NCBI GenBank assembly: GCA_902569785.1
Contig: CACFVO010000003.1
Coordinates: forward strand, 1-64,000
DNA: 64,000 nucleotides
Origin: an uncultured Pelagibacteraceae bacterium
Lineage (GTDB): Bacteria; Pseudomonadota; Alphaproteobacteria; Pelagibacterales; Pelagibacteraceae
Reading direction: 5' to 3'
Shown here: positions 7,745 to 16,289 of the stretch, in pieces
Layout of the letters: the number at the start of each line of letters is the position of its first letter
Numbering within the stretch: position 1 is the stretch's first letter
Position numbers and translations under genes: made by a program
The notes under the pieces: generated by a model
What the model was told of the DNA's origin: nothing
What the model saw: only the letters and a program-made list of their open reading frames with translations
The model's database searches: none

Positions 7745-8557
7745 ATGAGCGCTCTATCTATTACCCCAGGAAAAAACAATGTTGGTGCTTACATTAATAA
7801 TATTGATTTAAAAAAATTAGATCAAAATCAAAAAAAAGAAATAAAAGATACATTAGTAAGCTTTGGAGTTGTTTTTATAAAAAAACAAAATTTAGATCCT
7901 GCCTCTTATCAAAACTTTGCAAAATGTATTGGACAACCAGTTGTCTACCCTAGATTAAGAGGATTAGATAAAAAATTTCCCTTCATCAATGTAATTGAGA
8001 GAAAACCTAACGATAAAAATTTAAGTTTTGGTTCTAGTTGGCTACACCAGGATACAAGTTATTTAGCTAGTGATAGGCCTCGTTTCACCATGCTGATGGG
8101 AATAGAAATTCCTATCGGTCAGGGCAATACTATTTTTTCGTCTGGTTTTAACGCTTATGAAAAATTACCTTCCGAAATCAAAAATAAGATTAAAAATGCT
8201 ACTGGCATTTTTTCTTCAGCAGGCCCAATAGCAGTAACGAGAATCGAAAGAGAAAAAGAAATGGGAATTAAGTCTTCTGACAGTATGGAAGCTGAACATC
8301 CAATTGTAAAAATAGTGAACGGTAAAAAAACTTTATATGTTTCGCCAGGTCATTTAATGAAAATCAAAAATGTTGATGAAAAGGACTCAGATTACTTAAA
8401 AAAATATTTAATTGAACATGTCAACAAACAAGAATTTATTTTTTCTTACGAATGGTCAAAAGGTGATATTTGTCTTTGGGACAACTTAAGCATATTACAT
8501 ATGGCTAGTGAAATTAAAAACTGTAGAAGACTAATGCATCGTATTACAATTAAATAA
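7745..8557 (+). CDS. TauD/TfdA-family Fe(II)/2-oxoglutarate dioxygenase
   Basis: This is a non-heme iron oxygenase that would hydroxylate a small organic substrate (taurine in TauD, phenoxyacetates in TfdA) using 2-oxoglutarate and O2. The 270-residue length is typical. Iron ligands are visible: SWLHQDTSY near residue 97 gives the HxD pair and NLSILHMASE near residue 250 the distal His, followed by RRLMHR, whose Arg would hold 2-oxoglutarate. It directly abuts the SRAP stop and ends flush against convergent purK. The substrate is unknown; no sulfonate transporter is adjacent, so taurine use should not be assumed. Confidence 0.9.
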   Translation: MSALSITPGKNNVGAYINNIDLKKLDQNQKKEIKDTLVSFGVVFIKKQNLDPASYQNFAKCIGQPVVYPRLRGLDKKFPFINVIERKPNDKNLSFGSSWLHQDTSYLASDRPRFTMLMGIEIPIGQGNTIFSSGFNAYEKLPSEIKNKIKNATGIFSSAGPIAVTRIEREKEMGIKSSDSMEAEHPIVKIVNGKKTLYVSPGHLMKIKNVDEKDSDYLKKYLIEHVNKQEFIFSYEWSKGDICLWDNLSILHMASEIKNCRRLMHRITIK

Positions 8558-9604
8558 CTACTTTTTTAAAATAGTAAGGTGGCCCATTTTTCTTTTTTCT
8601 TTAATTTCTTTCTTGCCATAATCAAAGAAAAATTCATTTTCATTAAAAGTCTTTAATCTATACTCTTTGATCTCTTTTCCTAAAATATTTACCATTTCAG
8701 CGGACTTGCAGATTATACTAGGTGGTATAATTTCTAGATTGCACACTGCTCTAATATGACCTTCAAAGGAACTTACATTAAAAGCATTTATAGTAAGGTG
8801 AGCTGAATTATGCGGACGTGGTGCAATTTCATTAACTAAAAGAACATTATTTTTATTAATAAAATACTCAATTGCGATCGTTCCTACATAATCCAATTGC
8901 TCGGCTATTTTTTGTGCATTTTGTAAAGCCTCATCCGTAATTTTATCATTTATCTCTGCAGGAATTTTTGAATATTTTAAAATTTGATTCTCGTGAACGT
9001 TTTCAATAGGTGCATAAATCGACATGGCTCCATTTTGAAATCTTGTGAGAATTACTGAAATTTCTTTTTTTAAATCAACTTTTTTTTCTAAAATATAGTC
9101 AGCCGTAAAGCACCAATCTTTTTTAATATCATCTAAAGAATTCAAAACAAATTGACCATGCCCGTCATAGCCAAGAGTGTTTGTTTTCAAAATTCCAGGT
9201 AATAACTTTTTATTTCTTGAAACATCTTCTGCTTTTTCTATGAAAGCCCATTCTGTTGTTTTAATACCAAGATCATTCACAAAAGCTTTCTCTAATTTTC
9301 TGTTTTGAATAATCTTATTTATATCGGGTTTAGGATAAACTTTTTTTTCTTTATCTATACTCTTTAATATATCTACAGGGATATTTTCAAACTCAAAAGT
9401 AACAATATCTACCTTCTTTATAAATTCTTTTATCTTTATTTGATCGTCATATTTAGAAAATATAAATTGATTGCAATATTTTTGTGCAGGTCCATGTTCG
9501 TCGTCAGATATAACTACAGTTTTTACATTTAATTTTTTTGCAGCTTGGCACATCATTGAGCCTAATTGACCTGAGCCTATAATTCCTAAGGTAATGTCTG
9601 ACAT
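8558..9604 (-). CDS. purK: 5-(carboxyamino)imidazole ribonucleotide synthase
   Basis: This is an ATP-grasp enzyme that carboxylates aminoimidazole ribonucleotide with bicarbonate in purine biosynthesis. The 348-residue protein begins with the nucleotide-binding strand ITLGIIGSGQLGSMM, has the ATP-grasp segment LPGILKTNTLGYDGHGQF near residue 135, and the PurK signature NEIAPRPHNSAHLT near residue 265. It lies three bases after purE on the same strand, and PurE handles its product. Its last base abuts the end of the TauD-like gene. Confidence 0.97.
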   Translation of the reverse strand: MSDITLGIIGSGQLGSMMCQAAKKLNVKTVVISDDEHGPAQKYCNQFIFSKYDDQIKIKEFIKKVDIVTFEFENIPVDILKSIDKEKKVYPKPDINKIIQNRKLEKAFVNDLGIKTTEWAFIEKAEDVSRNKKLLPGILKTNTLGYDGHGQFVLNSLDDIKKDWCFTADYILEKKVDLKKEISVILTRFQNGAMSIYAPIENVHENQILKYSKIPAEINDKITDEALQNAQKIAEQLDYVGTIAIEYFINKNNVLLVNEIAPRPHNSAHLTINAFNVSSFEGHIRAVCNLEIIPPSIICKSAEMVNILGKEIKEYRLKTFNENEFFFDYGKKEIKEKRKMGHLTILKK

Positions 9605-9607
9605 TAA

Positions 9608-10129
9608 TTATTTAGGTTTTTTTTTGATGGATTGAGTTTGAGTTCGTCTCCACTTTTCTAAATTTGATTTTACTTTTAAGTCTATATTGCCAATGATAGA
9701 TGCTGCAAGTAATCCTGCATTAAAAGATCCATCAATTGCTAAGCAACCTATAGGAACTGCTTTGGGCATTTGTACCATTGAAAGCAAACTATCAAGTCCT
9801 TTCAATTTTTTACTCTCTATTGGCACTCCTAGAACAGGTAATGTTGTTAAAGATGCCACCATACCTGGTAGATGAGCAGCGCCGCCAGCGCCAGCGACTA
9901 TCACTGCAAAACCATTTTTTTCAGCAGTTTCAGCAAATTCAAACATGCGTTTAGGAGTCCTATGAGCGCTGACAATTAAAACCTCATATTTTACTTTGAG
10001 AATTTTAAGAATTTTTTCGCACTCCTGCATTACGTGGTAGTCAGATTGTGACCCCATTATGATTGCTACTTTATTATTTTTTTTCTTGAGATTCACAGAG
10101 TAATTTAACAATTTTAGATATAAAAACAA
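9608..10129 (-). CDS. purE: 5-(carboxyamino)imidazole ribonucleotide mutase
   Basis: PurE moves the carboxyl group of N5-CAIR to carbon 4, giving CAIR in purine synthesis. Class I PurE motifs are clear: AIIMGSQSDYHVMQ, VSAHRTPKRM with the catalytic His, and GAGGAAHLPGMVAS. The track start adds about 20 residues (MFLYLKLLNYSVNLKKKNN) not usual for the family; a GTG at 10096 (VNLKKKNNK) gives a more normal length and may be the true start. It forms a two-gene operon with purK. Confidence 0.96.
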   Translation of the reverse strand: MFLYLKLLNYSVNLKKKNNKVAIIMGSQSDYHVMQECEKILKILKVKYEVLIVSAHRTPKRMFEFAETAEKNGFAVIVAGAGGAAHLPGMVASLTTLPVLGVPIESKKLKGLDSLLSMVQMPKAVPIGCLAIDGSFNAGLLAASIIGNIDLKVKSNLEKWRRTQTQSIKKKPK

Positions 10130-10201
10130 TAGAGTTTTAATTTCTTTTTTTGGACTAATTTATGCCAATCAAAGCACAGATTTTTTTATCATGTTAGGGA
10201 T

Positions 10202-10405
10202 ATGAAAATATTATCTATTTTATCTTTATTGTTTTTGTTAACCAATTGCGCAGGTAGCAACATGGCCAAAATCAAATTTGGTGAGCGTTGTACTGCTTCT
10301 GATGCAAAACAACTGCAGGAAAAATCTTATGTGTGGTTTGTTAGTAAAGATGCCGCAGAGGATTTTGACAAAAGAATAAATAAATCAAACTGTTTAGATA
10401 GCTAA
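10202..10405 (+). CDS. Small lipoprotein, 67 residues
   Basis: The product starts MKILSILSLLFLLTNCAGS, a short signal peptide ending in the lipobox LLTN-C at Cys16, so it should be lipid-anchored in the envelope. The mature part is about 52 residues, with two more cysteines (ERCTAS, SNCLDS) that could form a disulfide and a motif EKSYVWFVSKDAAEDFDKRI. I do not recognise a family. The gene stands alone, 41 bp before the metallo-hydrolase gene on the same strand. Confidence 0.8.
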   Translation: MKILSILSLLFLLTNCAGSNMAKIKFGERCTASDAKQLQEKSYVWFVSKDAAEDFDKRINKSNCLDS

Positions 10406-10434
10406 ATTAATTATTAATTTTTGTTATTTATGTT

Positions 10435-10470
10435 AATAAGGGGTTTATGTATAAACCTTTACCCCTTATT
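10435..10470 (+). promoter_or_regulatory. Hairpin enclosing the ribosome site and start codon of the metallo-hydrolase
   Basis: AATAAGGGGT (10435-10444) and ACCCCTTATT (10461-10470) are perfect 10-base complements, and the bases between them include the nested palindrome GGTTTAT-GT-ATAAACC, which contains ATG 10447. The only Shine-Dalgarno-like run (AAGGGG, 10438-10443) would pair with CCCCTT inside codons 5-7. In mRNA this would mask initiation, as in a translational switch. A terminator for the preceding lipoprotein is less likely because no U-run follows. Confidence 0.55.
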
Positions 10471-11541
10471 ATATCTTGTATAATCTATATTTTTTTCAAC
10501 TTAAATTTAATGGCTATGGATCAAAAACCCTATCATCACATTTACAAGGACGGCAAGCTATTTGCTTTTAGAAATTTAGAAGGTGGTCCAAAAAGAGATC
10601 CTAATTTTAAATGGAATTGGAAGCTTTTTAGGGAAGAAAAAAAGAAACTTAAAATTGATTATCCTCCTGAGCATGTCATTGATAGACAAATAGTTTTAAA
10701 AAATCTTAAGAAACATAAATCAGACTCATATGTAATGTGGCTTGACCATGCTAGCTTTATTATTAAACTTGGGAATACCACAATTATTACTGATCCGGTT
10801 TTTGAAAATTATTATGGATATTTTGGTTTCGGTACCAAAAAATATATCAAGCCTCCTTTAAAATTAAAAGAACTTCCAGAGATAAATTTATTTTTGTTAA
10901 GCCACAACCATCTAGATCACATGTCTCAAAAAACGATAAATAACTTTCCTTATAAAAATACAAAAGTTCTTGTACCTTTAAAGCTTGGAAAATATTTTAC
11001 AAGAAATGGATTCAAAAAAGATAAAGTAAAAGAGATGGACTGGTTTGATAAAGTTAAAATTAACGACGAAATCACAATAACGATGTTGCCAGCACAACAT
11101 TGGAGTAAACGTTGGATTTGGGGTGATGGAAATACTAATAGAAGTCTTTGGGGGAGTTTTTTAATTGAATACAAAGATAAGAAAATCTTTTTTGCCTGCG
11201 ATACTGGACTGGCACCTTTTTATAAAGATTTAGGAGAAAAATTTGGTCCAATTGATTTAGGTTTTGGAAACATTGGTGCTTATAATTTCTTTCCAATAAT
11301 AAATGTTAAAGATAAATCTACTGCTCATGCAAATCCTGAAGAACTATTGTCACTAATGAAAGATCTTAAAGTTAAAAAAGTAGTTGGGATGCATTGGGGT
11401 ACAGCGATCTTAAGTTTGGAACCAATTTGGGAACCTCCGGTAAGGTTTAAAGCTAACGCTGAAAAGTTTGGATATAAAAAAGAAGACACAATTATATTTA
11501 AAATTGGAGAAATTAAAAAATTAGATCAATTAATTAACTAG
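10447..11541 (+). CDS. Exported metallo-beta-lactamase-fold hydrolase (NAPE-PLD/UlaG-like)
   Basis: This is a zinc-dependent hydrolase, probably periplasmic: residues 1-23 (MYKPLPLIISCIIYIFFNLN...) form a signal peptide or anchor. The core shows WLDHASFIIKLGNTTIITDPVF, the metal motif SHNHLDHMS (HxHxDH) near residue 155, LPAQHWS near residue 218, FACDTG near residue 255 and GMHWGT near residue 320. The order and the Trp-rich N-terminal lead match the NAPE-phospholipase-D-like branch, so a phospholipid or other ester could be the substrate, but that is inference. The start lies in a hairpin, and the 3' end overlaps the convergent coiled-coil gene by 8 bp. Confidence 0.88.
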   Translation: MYKPLPLIISCIIYIFFNLNLMAMDQKPYHHIYKDGKLFAFRNLEGGPKRDPNFKWNWKLFREEKKKLKIDYPPEHVIDRQIVLKNLKKHKSDSYVMWLDHASFIIKLGNTTIITDPVFENYYGYFGFGTKKYIKPPLKLKELPEINLFLLSHNHLDHMSQKTINNFPYKNTKVLVPLKLGKYFTRNGFKKDKVKEMDWFDKVKINDEITITMLPAQHWSKRWIWGDGNTNRSLWGSFLIEYKDKKIFFACDTGLAPFYKDLGEKFGPIDLGFGNIGAYNFFPIINVKDKSTAHANPEELLSLMKDLKVKKVVGMHWGTAILSLEPIWEPPVRFKANAEKFGYKKEDTIIFKIGEIKKLDQLIN

Positions 11542-12685
11542 CTTTTCTTTTATTTCTCTCTTTATCAAGAAGCTTTGTTAAAGCATCTACCATCACATCT
11601 GAAGCTTTGAATATTTCATTAGATTTAAACTCATGCGAAACGTTTTTTTCTGGATCAGTTTTGTCTTCAATTATTATTCCCTGATCTGGGGAATTATTTT
11701 TAAGATAAATTAATATTAACCATTCTTCATCTGGGGCATCATCCCATTTGATAAAAATCTCACTTGTTTCAAAACGTCTATCGATTAATCTTAGAATGCT
11801 TAAATATTTTGGAATATACCTTTTGTTAATTTGAAAACACAAACTATGTGCAGATCTGTAAAAGCTTTCTAAAGCAAATTCTATTTTTTGTCTTTCTAAA
11901 TTATAAATTCTTTCTTTTTCGAGCAATGACTCTCTATCATCACCCTCTTCAACTTTTACCCCGAGTTGTTCAACTCTTTCTCTTATTTTTTGATCTCTTA
12001 ATGCTTGATACTTTTGTTTTATCTTATCTATACGTTCTTGAACATCGGCATATGACTCTCGTTGCGCGCTCAATACAAATTTCTCAAGATTCTTTATTTC
12101 TAAAGCTTCACGTTTTCTAAAGTTTTCAATTTTTTTCTCTAATTTAATTTGTTCTAAAAATTTCCTTTGCTTTTCCGCTTGCTCTCTTCTTACTTCAGCT
12201 TGTTCTAGTTTAATAAATTTTTGTAACTCTTGTTTTCTCTCTTTTCCAAGTTTAATCTCCTCTTTTAATTCCTGTTCTTTAGCTTTAAGCTCATTTTCCA
12301 GTTCGATCTTCGATTTATTCTGAGTCTCTTTTTTCTCTCTTTCCATTGCTTGAAGTTTGAGACGTTTTTGTTTTTCTCTTTCTTCTTGAATAACTTTTTT
12401 AATTTCTGAAATTCTATTGGATATTCCTTGAAAGAAATTTTGAAGCGATTGATCTAAATTGAAATTAAATCGAAAGACTGATTTTAACTTCTCATTAGCT
12501 TTTAGTAGACTAAGTATTACTGTTCTAGTTTTTTTTCTGGATTTTAATCTCTTTTTTAACCTGCTTTTCTTTGCTTTGTTTTTTTTTCTTTTTTTTGAAA
12601 TCTTTTTGTTCTTTTTTTTTGTAGAAACTTTTCTAACCTTTTTCTTTAGGTATCTTTTTTTAAATTTTCTTTTCTTTTTTTTCAT
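11534..12685 (-). CDS. Lysine-rich coiled-coil protein of unknown function
   Basis: I do not recognise this 383-residue protein. Residues 1-55 are almost entirely Lys, Arg and Ser (it starts MKKKKRKFKKRYLKKKVRK), resembling a histone-tail-like or ribosome-binding tail. Residues about 75-245 are a long charged coiled coil rich in Glu, Lys and Gln. Residues about 260-383 look globular (EWLILIYLKNNSPDQGII, NEIFKASDVMVDALTKLL). No signal peptide or membrane helix is present. The DNA for the tail is a run of T/C-rich sequence on the plus strand. It could bind nucleic acid or organise the nucleoid, but only composition suggests this. Confidence 0.85.
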   Translation of the reverse strand: MKKKKRKFKKRYLKKKVRKVSTKKKNKKISKKRKKNKAKKSRLKKRLKSRKKTRTVILSLLKANEKLKSVFRFNFNLDQSLQNFFQGISNRISEIKKVIQEEREKQKRLKLQAMEREKKETQNKSKIELENELKAKEQELKEEIKLGKERKQELQKFIKLEQAEVRREQAEKQRKFLEQIKLEKKIENFRKREALEIKNLEKFVLSAQRESYADVQERIDKIKQKYQALRDQKIRERVEQLGVKVEEGDDRESLLEKERIYNLERQKIEFALESFYRSAHSLCFQINKRYIPKYLSILRLIDRRFETSEIFIKWDDAPDEEWLILIYLKNNSPDQGIIIEDKTDPEKNVSHEFKSNEIFKASDVMVDALTKLLDKERNKRKAS

Positions 12686-12710
12686 ACCTGATTTAATTAA
12701 ATATCAGGTT

Positions 12711-13916
12711 TTATGAATATATATAGTCTCTTGTTCTGTGTGCTGATTGAAAATTTTTCACAATTTGTAATTGAAAAACAGCCAAGTCCCTATATCTGAA
12801 AGCTGCAGCACAACTCGCTAAATAAAACTCCCACATTTTTACAAATTTATCATCAAAAAGGTCTTTCACTTCTTTTCTTTTTGATAAAAATCTTTCAAGC
12901 CAACTTTCTAATGTCTTGTCATAATGCCTAATAAGTGTCTCAGTGTCTGAGACAATTAACCCGGTTTTCTCAATAGGTTCTATAATTTGACTGAATGACG
13001 GACAGACACCGCCAGGAAAAATATATTTATTTATAAATTTGTTTGGTGGAGATGGTTTATCAACCACCCCTATAGTATGTAGGAGAAATATACCGTCGCT
13101 CTTAAGTAATTTGTTTATTGATTCAAAAAAAGCTTTATAAAATTTTTTTCCTACATGTTCAAACATCCCAACTGAATAAATTCTATCGTATTGACCTTTA
13201 ATTTCCCTATAATCAGCTAATTCAAAACTTACTTGATTATCTAGACCGAGTTCTTTAGCCTTCTTTTTGCAATAATTAATTTGGTTTTTGCTCAAAGAAA
13301 TACCTTTAACCTCGCAACTTTTTTGTTTTGCAATCTCAAAAGCCATTCCTCCCCATCCACAACCAACTTCTAAAACTCTTTGTCCTTTTTTAATGTCTAA
13401 TTTTTTTACAATGTGATTTATTTTATTTTTTTGTGCTTCCTCTAAAGTTTTTGTATCATCTTTCCAGTAAGCACATGAGTATAATCTATGATCTCTATCT
13501 AAAAATATGTCGTAAAGTTTTTCACCTTTCTCACCTCCAATATCATAATGATGCTCTACATTTTTTCTAGACTTTCCTGGCAAATTAAAGTTCGATAAAT
13601 ATCTCCACAATTGAAAAATCCTTTTAGAAATATAGCTTGCAGAATTTACTTCTCTTCTTCCTAAATTTTTCACTAAATCCATTAAAAATTCTTTCAATGA
13701 TGCATTCTCTATGATTATTTCATTTCTCATATAAGCTTCGGGAAATTCTAATTCAGGATCCAAAATAAGTTTCCAATTAAGACTCTCTTTTAATAGTTTA
13801 ACAGTAATAGGATTTTCTTTTCTTGGGTTACCACAAATATATTTTTGACCTTTGGAATCAACTAATATAATTCCGCCTTCTTTATAAATATTTGAAAATA
13901 CTCTGGCTAAAATCAT
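12711..13916 (-). CDS. cfa: Cyclopropane-fatty-acyl-phospholipid synthase family methyltransferase
   Basis: This SAM-dependent enzyme would methylate double bonds of membrane phospholipid acyl chains to cyclopropanes. The 401-residue protein has an N-terminal lipid-binding region, the Cfa signature NVEHHYDIGG and LYSCAYW near residues 120-150, SAM motif I VLEVGCGWGGMAFEIA near residues 181-196, and SVGMFEHVG with the acid-His pair of the family. It lies two bases after the DapA-like gene, with which it may share a transcript. Relatives can add methyl groups without ring closure, so the exact product is not certain. Confidence 0.9.
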   Translation of the reverse strand: MILARVFSNIYKEGGIILVDSKGQKYICGNPRKENPITVKLLKESLNWKLILDPELEFPEAYMRNEIIIENASLKEFLMDLVKNLGRREVNSASYISKRIFQLWRYLSNFNLPGKSRKNVEHHYDIGGEKGEKLYDIFLDRDHRLYSCAYWKDDTKTLEEAQKNKINHIVKKLDIKKGQRVLEVGCGWGGMAFEIAKQKSCEVKGISLSKNQINYCKKKAKELGLDNQVSFELADYREIKGQYDRIYSVGMFEHVGKKFYKAFFESINKLLKSDGIFLLHTIGVVDKPSPPNKFINKYIFPGGVCPSFSQIIEPIEKTGLIVSDTETLIRHYDKTLESWLERFLSKRKEVKDLFDDKFVKMWEFYLASCAAAFRYRDLAVFQLQIVKNFQSAHRTRDYIYS

Positions 13917-13918
13917 AT

Positions 13919-14803
13919 CTAAGCTGCTAAATTATCCTTAATTACAAACTTCAAATTATCTAATTTATCAATTAATTCTTTTTTTTGTGTGGGGTTTAAA
14001 AGAGCTAAGGGAGGTAATAAATTCTTAAAACTATTGTCTTTAATAGACATATAGCTATGTAGAGCTGATATCAAATTATATCCATCAAACACTTCCCTAA
14101 CTGCAATTAATTTATCATTTTGCGTTTGTTTTTTCTTTTTTTCAAAATCATCAAAAACTTTTCTAGCAAGTGGAGCGGTCACGTTGCAAATTGCTGAGAT
14201 GATTCCACTATTCCCCAACTCTAGTCCGCTTAGTAATTTTTTTTCAGTTCCTGGAAACATTAAAAAGTTAGGTAGTTTTAAATTTTTGAATAAGTTAGAA
14301 GTTGAGTCTTTGCATCCAATTATATTATCTGGAAAGGCCTTAACAAGTTTAGTAACGGCTTCAACAGAAAATTTATATCCACTTAGTAATTCAAAGTTAT
14401 ATAAAATGATTTTAATTTTAGGAACTTTAGAAATGATTAATGAGTAAAAATTAAATACACCTTCATCAGTATTGCCTTTATAATATGCTGGTGGCATAAT
14501 TAGGAAATCTTTGAAACCATATTCAAATCCATATTTTATTAAATCTATTGTTTCTTTTAAAGAATTGCATCCAGTCCCTAAAAAGAATTTTTTTTTTAAT
14601 TTATGGTTTGCAATTTTAGCAATTAGTTCCTTTTTTTCTGAAGTTGAAATTAATTGACTCTGGCCAGTAGAGCCGAAAAATATAGCCCCATGTAAACCAT
14701 TATTAATTGTAGATGCTGCATGATCAATCGTAGCATCTACATTTAATGAATAATCATCCTTTAAAATACTGCATGTAGCAGAATATACGCCTCTAGTTAT
14801 CAT
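13919..14803 (-). CDS. DapA/N-acetylneuraminate-lyase family aldolase
   Basis: This is a class I aldolase fold of the dihydrodipicolinate synthase family, acting through a Schiff-base lysine. In the 294-residue protein the Schiff-base segment is NIIGCKDSTSN near residue 165, the conserved Tyr is in IILYNFELLSG near residue 135, and the carboxylate loop is FFGSTGQSQL near residue 43. True DapA usually has GTTGE in that loop, so this may instead act on another 2-keto acid or sugar acid. It is divergent from the GT9 gene and two bases from cfa. I leave the symbol blank because the substrate is undecided. Confidence 0.85.
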   Translation of the reverse strand: MITRGVYSATCSILKDDYSLNVDATIDHAASTINNGLHGAIFFGSTGQSQLISTSEKKELIAKIANHKLKKKFFLGTGCNSLKETIDLIKYGFEYGFKDFLIMPPAYYKGNTDEGVFNFYSLIISKVPKIKIILYNFELLSGYKFSVEAVTKLVKAFPDNIIGCKDSTSNLFKNLKLPNFLMFPGTEKKLLSGLELGNSGIISAICNVTAPLARKVFDDFEKKKKQTQNDKLIAVREVFDGYNLISALHSYMSIKDNSFKNLLPPLALLNPTQKKELIDKLDNLKFVIKDNLAA

Positions 14804-14850
14804 AATCTTACCTAATTTATTTTATCTAAGTTATATAGTTAGAATCAAGT

Positions 14851-15774
14851 ATGAAAATTCTTTGTATTAACGCTAGAAAAGGAATTGGGGATCAAGTGTT
14901 ATTCATTCCCTACATTCACGCTATATCAAAAAAATTTAAAACACCAGTTTCTTTACTAGCTAAAAACAATTCTAAGGCGAAAGATCTTTTTGCTGAGGAT
15001 AATCACATAAATGAAATAATCACTCTTGAAAAAGAAATGGATGGTATAAGTGGAATTTTAAAATTATCTAATGATTTAAAAAAAAGAAATTTTGATAAAA
15101 TTTTCATTTTTAATTCATCCTTGAGATATAACTTAATTGCAAGATTAGCAGGTATTAAATCAATTAACCAATATCCATTATTTAAAAATAAAGATAATAT
15201 TGTGCTTACTGCAAAAATTTTTACTGAAAATGTAATTAATCAGGTCGTTTCCACTGAACCTAATTTAATAATTAAAAAAAATGATAATATTTTAGATAAA
15301 AATTTTAAACATCTTTGTTTAGGAGTAAGTGCTTCAGGTCCAACGAAAAGGTGGGACATTGAAAATTATATAAAATTAGCAGAAAAAATTAGTGAAAAAA
15401 TAAAATGTAAATTTTATTTAGCTGGAGGAGAAAATGACATTGATCTTATAAATAAATTTAAAAACTCAAGTGTAGGAAAAGATTCTTTTTCTTTTGAAAA
15501 GATGAGTATTAAAGAAACTTTACAATTTATCTCAGGTTGTGATTTATATATAGGAAATGACACAGGATGGGCGCACATATCTGTGGCTTTAAAAGTAAAA
15601 GCACTCACAATTTTCTGTGATAGTCCTGTTGCTGCTTATGGTTCATACAGTTCAAAAATGATTACTGTCGAGCCTGAAGGAATGGCAATAGGCACTACTA
15701 CTCATGACACTCTTGGGAAAGATAAAGTTTCGTTTGATAAAGTTTATAACAAATCAATTCAAATGCTTAACTAA
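14851..15774 (+). CDS. Glycosyltransferase family 9 (heptosyltransferase-like)
   Basis: GT9 enzymes add heptose or related sugars to lipopolysaccharide core at the inner face of the membrane. The 307-residue GT-B protein begins MKILCINARKGIGDQVLFIP, where Gly-Asp is the GT9 acceptor-side motif, and ends with the nucleotide-sugar-binding block GCDLYIGNDTGWAHISVAL near residue 235. No membrane helix is present. Its 3' end overlaps convergent dnaJ-like gene by 8 bp. The donor sugar is unknown, since no LPS gene cluster is adjacent. Confidence 0.85.
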   Translation: MKILCINARKGIGDQVLFIPYIHAISKKFKTPVSLLAKNNSKAKDLFAEDNHINEIITLEKEMDGISGILKLSNDLKKRNFDKIFIFNSSLRYNLIARLAGIKSINQYPLFKNKDNIVLTAKIFTENVINQVVSTEPNLIIKKNDNILDKNFKHLCLGVSASGPTKRWDIENYIKLAEKISEKIKCKFYLAGGENDIDLINKFKNSSVGKDSFSFEKMSIKETLQFISGCDLYIGNDTGWAHISVALKVKALTIFCDSPVAAYGSYSSKMITVEPEGMAIGTTTHDTLGKDKVSFDKVYNKSIQMLN

Positions 15775-16276
15775 AATCAGTTTTGATTATTTTATCTGCT
15801 GCTTGATTTACAAGTTTACTTAATTCTTCAGTTTTAACGTCAGTATTCTTATCTGGATGAATTTTCTGTTGTAGTTTTTTTGCTACTTTTAATACTTCTT
15901 CTTTAGAACAACCTTTTTTTAATCCTAACAACTTATAAGCCTCGTCTAATGATACACTTGATGACCCTTGAGATTGATTAAACTGTCCTTGAGAAAATCT
16001 GCCTGAATTTTTTAGAAATTGAATGAGTCTCCATAATTGAAGCATTTGTAAAGCGGTAAGACCTTTAATTTTCAACCCGCTTAAAATTACAAATAAAAAA
16101 GGTAAGGAAAATAAAAACTTTCCACCTATGGTAAATAAAGTTGCGAGAATTAGAGATAAATATACCGCAATTTTTTTAAGAGTAAGAGCAATTTTTTTTG
16201 AACTTGCCCTAGCAAATGCATTTAATAAAAGATAAATAATGACAAAGATGATAGTTCCAATCAAAAACAAATTCAT
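15767..16276 (-). CDS. Membrane-anchored J-domain protein
   Basis: This is a DnaJ-domain protein with an N-terminal membrane helix, similar in plan to alphaproteobacterial DjlA/TIM14-like proteins that recruit DnaK to the membrane. From Met at 16276 the protein begins MNLFLIGTIIFVIIYLLLNAF; a second hydrophobic stretch covers about residues 30-60, and the J domain is C-terminal (SLDEAYKLLGLKKGCSKEEV) with the HPD tripeptide in KIHPDKNTD. The track start (16291) adds MVKSY and would overlap the divergent peptidase start codon; I prefer 16276 because relatives begin with the hydrophobic run. Neither start has a clear ribosome site. Confidence 0.85.
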   Translation of the reverse strand: MNLFLIGTIIFVIIYLLLNAFARASSKKIALTLKKIAVYLSLILATLFTIGGKFLFSLPFLFVILSGLKIKGLTALQMLQLWRLIQFLKNSGRFSQGQFNQSQGSSSVSLDEAYKLLGLKKGCSKEEVLKVAKKLQQKIHPDKNTDVKTEELSKLVNQAADKIIKTDFS

Positions 16277-16289
16277 ATAACTTTTTACC

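Noticed and set aside
12560-12690. Low-complexity T-rich tract as a repeat element
   Set aside because: It is coding sequence for Lys/Arg codons of the coiled-coil protein and has no regular repeat unit.
12459-12716. 85-residue plus-strand ORF rich in Phe/Leu
   Set aside because: Complement of the Lys/Arg-rich tail of the coiled-coil gene; apparent membrane helices are a by-product of T-rich DNA.
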